Program-made: the position numbers and the translations under genes
In this document: piece by piece, positions 62,828-64,000 of the stretch
Layout of the letters: each line of letters begins with the position of its first letter
How positions within the stretch are numbered: the stretch's first letter is position 1
The notes under the pieces: generated by a model
Seen by the model: the letters and a program-made list of their open reading frames with translations, nothing else
The model's database searches: none
What the model was told of the DNA's origin: nothing
From: Sulfurimonas sp.
GTDB taxonomy: Bacteria > Campylobacterota > Campylobacteria > Campylobacterales > Sulfurimonadaceae
Assembly: GCF_029027585.1 (NCBI RefSeq)
Contig: NZ_CP093397.1
Span: forward strand, 124,001 to 188,000
Reading direction: 5' to 3'
Length of the DNA: 64,000 bases

Positions 62828-63814
62828 ATGAATGGCTTGAAAATAGAAAACTTATCTAGTAATTTTAATAATTTTACTCTTGATAATATCAATTTAAACA
62901 TTGAAAAAAATGAATACTTTGTTTTGTTAGGACAGAGTGGAAGTGGAAAGACAATGCTTTTAGAAACTATCGCTGGACTTAACCCTTGTGAAGGTAAAAT
63001 CTATTATAAAGATAAAGATATTTCTATTTTAGCTACACAAAAAAGAGATATAGGTTTTGTATATCAAGACTTTGCACTTTTTCCAAACCTTAATGTTGAG
63101 CAAAATATTAGATTTTCTTCAAGATATAAAAAAATCACAGATGCAGATGTTTTATTTGCTGATATTGTGAAATTTTTACAATTAAAAGAGCTTTTAACTA
63201 GAGATACAACTACATTAAGTGGTGGAGAAAAGCAGCGTGTTGCAATAGCAAGAGCTATCTTTTCTAAACCAAAAATCTTACTTTTAGATGAACCTTTAAG
63301 TGCCATCGACCCGACTTTAAGAAACTCAATTATGAAAAGTTTAAAAGAGATTCACAGACGATATGATGTGATAACTATTCATGTGACTCATAACTTTAGA
63401 GAAGCTTCTTATCTCGCGGATAAAATAGCTATCATCATGAACGGTAAGATTCAACAAGTTGGAGTTGCGAAAGAAGTACTAAACCATCCAACTAACATAA
63501 AGGTTGCAAAGTTTTTAGGATTTAAAAATATATTTCCAACAACTTTCCTTGGATATACCTCTTCTAACAAAGTTTTTTCAGTTGATCCAAATATTATTAA
63601 AGTTTGTACCGATGGTGATTTGAATACTGATTATATTTTTGAAGGAAAAGTAGAAGAGTGTATGGGCATAGTTGATCATTACAAATTATTTGTAAAAGTT
63701 AACCAATACAGCTTTTTTATAAAAATCCTAAAAAGAGATTATGAGGGTTGCTATATGGATAGAGAAAAAATTATAAAAATAGGATTTAATAAAAATGATG
63801 TAAGTTTTATATAA
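62828..63814 (+). CDS. Molybdate/tungstate ABC transporter ATPase, ModC/WtpC type
   Basis: The 328-residue ATPase from ATG 62828 has Walker A GQSGSGKT (about residues 35-42), Q-loop YQDFALFPN, signature LSGGEKQRVAIARAI, Walker B LLLDEPLSA and H-loop IHVTHNFREA, followed by a C-terminal regulatory extension. Neighbours identify it as the motor for the WtpA-like protein. The membrane permease usually encoded between the two is missing in this window. Confidence 0.85.
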   Translation: MNGLKIENLSSNFNNFTLDNINLNIEKNEYFVLLGQSGSGKTMLLETIAGLNPCEGKIYYKDKDISILATQKRDIGFVYQDFALFPNLNVEQNIRFSSRYKKITDADVLFADIVKFLQLKELLTRDTTTLSGGEKQRVAIARAIFSKPKILLLDEPLSAIDPTLRNSIMKSLKEIHRRYDVITIHVTHNFREASYLADKIAIIMNGKIQQVGVAKEVLNHPTNIKVAKFLGFKNIFPTTFLGYTSSNKVFSVDPNIIKVCTDGDLNTDYIFEGKVEECMGIVDHYKLFVKVNQYSFFIKILKRDYEGCYMDREKIIKIGFNKNDVSFI

Positions 63815-63866
63815 AAAGTCCAAACAATTGGGGCATCTAATGTCTTAGAAAAAATAAGGGAAAAAA

Positions 63867-64000
63867 TTGAATAATAAATTAATAAAAATAAGTATAATTA
63901 CAACTGCACTAATAGCAATATCAACAAATACTTATGCCGAGGAAGAACTTTCAAAGCGTACTATAAAATCTAACTATCAAGAAGTATATAATACCCTCCC
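63867..64000 (+). CDS. Exported protein, N-terminal fragment cut by window edge
   Basis: A TTG at 63867 with AAGGGA upstream opens a frame that runs off the right edge: a signal peptide (LIKISIITTALIAISTNTYA) followed by an acidic, polar start EEELSKRTIKSNYQEVY. Length and position after a metal-oxyanion transporter would fit a TonB-dependent receptor or another outer-membrane protein, but this is only a guess from context. Confidence 0.5.
   Translation, partial: MNNKLIKISIITTALIAISTNTYAEEELSKRTIKSNYQEVYNTL

Noticed and set aside
1..64000. CRISPR arrays, rRNA operons or plasmid origins
   Set aside because: No regularly spaced repeats, rRNA-like sequence, or replication genes or iterons were seen on reading the window.

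Overview
The window is a chromosomal segment of a low-G+C, Gram-negative bacterium of the phylum Campylobacterota, most like Sulfurimonas or a close relative. This rests on gene content and order, not on a database search: a lipid A operon lpxB-gnnB-gnnA-lpxA, the pdxJ/pdxA pair, a di-haem cytochrome c peroxidase, a NosL-type protein, and a selenocysteine formate dehydrogenase locus ordered like the one in Campylobacter (iron-sulfur protein, TorD-like chaperone, short Tat protein, fdhA, fdhB, fdhC, fdhD, ModE).

Layout. 1-3.7 kb (minus strand): a cut-off FtsX-like permease, a small membrane protein, a NosL-family protein, a DUF4149 protein apparently starting at AUU, prmC and an M48 protease. 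3.8-9.9 kb (plus): flavodoxin-fold reductase, lipid methyltransferase, O6-alkylguanine repair protein, cytochrome c and the lipid A genes. 9.9-16.8 kb: dsbD, a TetR repressor facing a YceI gene across three operator-like palindromes, a DUF255 protein, a mini-lipoprotein, plsC and pdxJ. 16.8-22 kb: a laterally acquired defence cassette between pdxJ and pdxA, made of a type IIG restriction-modification enzyme with a complete PIN-nuclease-like domain spliced into its methyltransferase, a small defence-type protein, a palindromic repeat and a BRO/DinD-like protein. 22-34.6 kb: pdxA, cytochrome c peroxidase, two more YceI genes (one beside a MarR regulator), metallophosphoesterase, methyltransferases, a MEMO-AMMECR1 fusion, a YgbA_NO protein, an outer-membrane protein, hisG and coaX. 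34.7-40.1 kb: a TolC/adaptor/RND efflux operon. 40.1-44.5 kb: the whole selenocysteine machinery (selB, selA, tRNA-Sec, and a selD that itself carries an in-frame UGA). 44.9-47.1 kb: an IS1182-family element inserted in the loop of a hairpin, next to a decayed toxin-antitoxin pair. 47.4-50.8 kb: a three-gene sensory array (membrane-anchored binding protein, histidine kinase, response regulator). 50.9-64 kb: formate dehydrogenase with its maturation, molybdopterin and molybdate/tungstate uptake genes, then the start of an outer-membrane-type gene.

How the parts fit. selA, selB, selD and tRNA-Sec supply selenocysteine for the UGA codon in fdhA. ModE, MoeA, FdhD and the WtpA/ModC-like transporter parts supply and insert the Mo/W-bis-pterin cofactor. 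FdhA/B are Tat-exported and FdhC passes formate electrons to the quinone pool.

Caution: eight or nine single-base indels, nearly all in short homopolymers, break otherwise conserved genes (gnnA, DUF255, MEMO-AMMECR1, a small secreted protein, the RND pump, the binding protein, the fdhD-modE spacer gene). Their spread over unrelated genes suggests residual sequencing errors as much as real pseudogenes.
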